Of a DNA stretch of 43,282 nucleotides, positions 43,164 through 43,282 are shown in pieces (the first letter of the stretch is position 1; every line of letters starts with the position of its first letter). This DNA is from an uncultured Ruminococcus sp. (GTDB taxonomy: Bacteria > Bacillota > Clostridia > Oscillospirales > Acutalibacteraceae). The position numbers were made by a program, and so were the translations under genes. The stretch is from assembly GCA_905234015.1 (NCBI GenBank), contig CAJOFK010000034.1, forward strand, positions 1 to 43,282, written 5' to 3'. Under the pieces are notes generated by a model. That model had not been told where the DNA came from and did not search any database. It was given only the letters and a program-made list of their open reading frames with translations.

Positions 43164-43282
43164 ATGAAAAACACAAGAAAAAAGATGTTGTTATCATCAG
43201 TTGCTATGCTTCTTGTTGCTCTCGTAGCTTTAGGCTCAGCGACATACGCATGGTTCTCAGTATCAAAAACCGTTAAAGCTGA
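43164..43282 (+). CDS. SipW-type signal peptide protein, N-terminus only (cut by window end)
   Basis: 39 codons are visible. AAGGAGG precedes the ATG. The leader KNTRKKMLLSSVAMLLVALV ends in GSATYAWFSVSKTVKA, the classic SipW-dependent signal peptide (ATYAWF) of TasA-like proteins. Probably the main fibre subunit of the cluster, given its strong ribosome binding site and classic signal, but the mature domain is outside the window. Confidence 0.85.
   Translation, partial: MKNTRKKMLLSSVAMLLVALVALGSATYAWFSVSKTVKA

Overview
The window reads as a chromosomal segment of a low-to-moderate GC, endospore-forming Clostridia member, most like the Oscillospiraceae/Ruminococcaceae. Evidence for this: a complete SpoIIID, Shine-Dalgarno sites of the AGGAGG type, many secreted proteins built from FN3, Ig-like (BIG2) and cohesin-like modules, a LOG-family protein, a DUF6472-type small protein, and an exact Firmicutes-type LexA (DinR) box. 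Genus is not resolvable by reading alone.

Layout. 1-933: a GT2 polyprenyl-phosphate glycosyltransferase (minus). 1064-4933: a tightly coupled metF / MetH-reactivation protein / metH methionine operon; a cobalamin adenosyltransferase lies further on (16566-17081). 4984-8533: a secreted transglutaminase-like/LRR/BIG2 protein, spoIIID and class II aldolase. 8756-18824: an HtrA protease, an OFA-family transporter, two large cohesin-like/BIG2 secreted proteins, cobO and an FN3-L,D-transpeptidase. 18943-20872: a CAU tRNA followed by two 157-bp tandem units carrying pieces of the tRNA 3' end, then wrecked mobile-element genes and an orphan SOS box. 20872-26185 (minus): a frameshifted asparaginase, two FN3 surface proteins, a membrane protein, a sortase and its probable substrate. 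26513-30787: exopolysaccharide genes (Wzz-like, BY-kinase, initiating phosphoglycosyltransferase, UDP-galactopyranose mutase). 30830-37226: small proteins, a LOG protein, a membrane-anchored cohesin-like protein and two tandem large paralogous membrane proteins. 37404-40434: enolase and an isolated phage-tail-like pair with an LRR domain. 40842-43282: a SipW/TasA-like fibre cluster interrupted by a four-helix-bundle (S23) gene; the last gene runs off the window.

Main themes. The window is rich in cell-surface construction: polysaccharide, sortase, L,D-transpeptidase, SipW-type fibre subunits and modular adhesin-like proteins. The one-carbon/cobalamin genes form the clearest metabolic set.

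The least explained material is between genes. (1) A roughly 75-bp leader is shared by enolase and the DUF6472 gene, in the same orientation relative to each start codon, with two mutually exclusive pairings next to the ribosome binding site. (2) A dispersed element has a 14-bp inverted repeat with compensatory changes followed by a GC-rich core. (3) There is a tRNA-tail tandem repeat. (4) Two short membrane-peptide ORFs start inside terminator-like hairpins. All of these are sequence observations; functions are inference.
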